DNA of 6,050 bases. Origin: Spirochaeta sp. GTDB taxonomy: Bacteria; Spirochaetota; Spirochaetia; Spirochaetales_E; Spirochaetaceae_B. The stretch spans positions 1 through 6,050 of the forward strand of contig JAUUYD010000159.1 of assembly GCA_030590585.1 (NCBI GenBank), read 5' to 3'. The notes beneath the pieces are model-generated. The model was not told where the DNA came from. It was given only the letters and a program-made list of their open reading frames with translations, and searched no databases. The translations under genes and the position numbers were made by a program. This document shows positions 5,275 to 6,050 of this stretch, piece by piece (the first letter of the stretch is position 1; each line of letters starts with the position of its first letter).

Positions 5275-6050
5275 TCACGAAAATTCCTTCATGGCTACGA
5301 AAAGAGGTTCAGTCGCAACATAAGCAGCCTCGAAAAGTTCCTTCAACGGCCCATATACCCCCCGGGTTTCCCTTCGGGGCTTGACGGATCTGCTAATCCG
5401 GATGAAACGGTCCACCGCGTCAAAACCCTCGAATACACCGCAACCGACACCACCGATAATGGCCGCTCCCATGCTTGTCGCTTCTTCCAGGTATCGTGGA
5501 ATCAGAATTTCGATATCGAATATATCGGCCATAATCTGATTCCAGATCCCGCCCTTTGCACCGCCCCCGATGACCAGGAGCTGCTCGATGGACAATTCGG
5601 ATCTGAAGATCTTCAGGATAATCTCCAGGTTCATGGTGATGCCCTCCAGGACGGATCGAAAGAGGTCTTCACGCCTGGTTTCCAGATTCAGGTTCAGGAA
5701 TGCCCCTTTGGCCTCCGGGTTCCACCTTGGGCTGCGCTCCCCCAGCATATAAGGAAGGAACAGAACACCTCCGGCTCCCGGGGGTGAGGATTCTATCAGT
5801 CGATCGATTCGCTTATAGGCGCTCTCTCCCGCCTTTTCCGCCTCACCGGCCTCAATCCGGGCCAACTGGTTTTTCAGCCATGTGTAGGAGCTGCCGGCCG
5901 TCTGCATGGAGCCGCATGGCTGAAGATAACCCGGGACAGGATGGGCCCAGGTGAATGTGCACATTTCTGTATCGATAACGGGTTTCACGCTCGTCGTCGA
6001 GATCCAGGAGGAAGAGCCCAGGTAATTGTAGGCTATGCCCGGTTTTACCG
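5275..6050 (-). CDS. FGGY-family carbohydrate kinase, xylulokinase type, N-terminal half outside window
   Basis: An ATP-dependent sugar kinase; by family it would phosphorylate a ketopentose such as D-xylulose or a related sugar or polyol in the cytosol. Only the last 257 residues are present, about half of a normal 490-520-residue protein; the frame stays open to the right edge. The visible part is the C-terminal FGGY domain: YLGSSSWIST (9-18, phosphate-binding loop), LPYMLGERSPRWNPEAKGAF (98-117), RSVLEGI (131-137), VIGGGAKGGIWNQIMADIFD (159-178, nucleotide-binding motif) and EATSMGAAIIGGVGCG (189-204). The spacing and the YMLGERSP motif resemble XylB more than glycerol kinase, but substrate choice lies largely in the missing half, so no gene symbol is given. 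The stop is TGA at 5275. The gene is convergent with rpsD. An internal GTG at 5988 is not the start, as conserved family sequence continues upstream of it. Confidence 0.92.
   Translation of the reverse strand, partial: VKPGIAYNYLGSSSWISTTSVKPVIDTEMCTFTWAHPVPGYLQPCGSMQTAGSSYTWLKNQLARIEAGEAEKAGESAYKRIDRLIESSPPGAGGVLFLPYMLGERSPRWNPEAKGAFLNLNLETRREDLFRSVLEGITMNLEIILKIFRSELSIEQLLVIGGGAKGGIWNQIMADIFDIEILIPRYLEEATSMGAAIIGGVGCGVFEGFDAVDRFIRISRSVKPRRETRGVYGPLKELFEAAYVATEPLFVAMKEFS

Noticed and set aside
5053..5787. Plus-strand open frame of 244 codons overlapping the rpsD end, its terminator and the kinase gene
   Set aside because: It is a shadow: it runs through a strong terminator and antisense to a well-conserved kinase, its composition is unlike a real protein, and it has no ribosome binding site.
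1..6050. Search by eye for CRISPR repeats, insertion sequences, tRNA/rRNA genes, att sites, toxin-antitoxin or defence genes
   Set aside because: None was seen. The repeats found are two-copy and short, and all long coding frames have housekeeping or transport/signalling functions.

Overview
The window reads as an ordinary stretch of bacterial chromosome with moderate GC, most likely from a spirochaete (Spirochaeta/Treponema-like). That assignment is an inference from three things: the style of the zinc-free ribosomal protein S4, rpsD standing alone instead of in an alpha operon, and a TAXI-type TRAP transporter next to a GAF/HD-GYP gene. No mobile element, CRISPR array, tRNA or rRNA gene is visible. 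Six protein genes are supported. The two at the edges are cut by the window: the permease lacks its C-terminus and the kinase lacks its N-terminal half.

Left part (1-2366, minus strand): a two-gene TRAP transporter operon. Transcription runs from a periplasmic TAXI-family solute receptor (1377-2366) into a fused 4TM/12TM TRAP permease (from 1268 off the left edge). The 108-base gap holds two hairpins. One is a full rho-independent terminator just before the permease ribosome binding site, suggesting that most transcripts stop after the receptor gene and receptor is made in excess of permease. Upstream of the receptor is a 341-base gap with a candidate promoter and a leader of about 230 bases that carries repeats and palindromes.

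Middle (2708-4364, minus strand): a cytosolic GAF plus HD-GYP protein, probably a cyclic-di-GMP phosphodiesterase with all metal ligands present and about 20 extra residues inside the catalytic domain. Upstream of it, across an AT-rich 91-base gap, is a 101-residue stress-responsive A/B-barrel (Dabb) protein.

Right part: rpsD (4533-5150, plus strand) is divergent from the Dabb gene, has a good sigma-70-type promoter, and has a GC-rich hairpin starting almost at the predicted +1. It ends in a strong terminator flanked by two further hairpins. Convergent with it is the C-terminal half of an FGGY sugar kinase of the xylulokinase type (5275-6050, minus strand), which runs off the right edge.

The genes do not form one pathway: they are a transporter, a signalling enzyme, a small stress-type protein, a ribosomal protein and a sugar kinase. 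I found no convincing new system. The points most worth checking are the regulatory signals: the attenuator inside the TRAP operon, its long leader, and the rpsD 5' hairpin.
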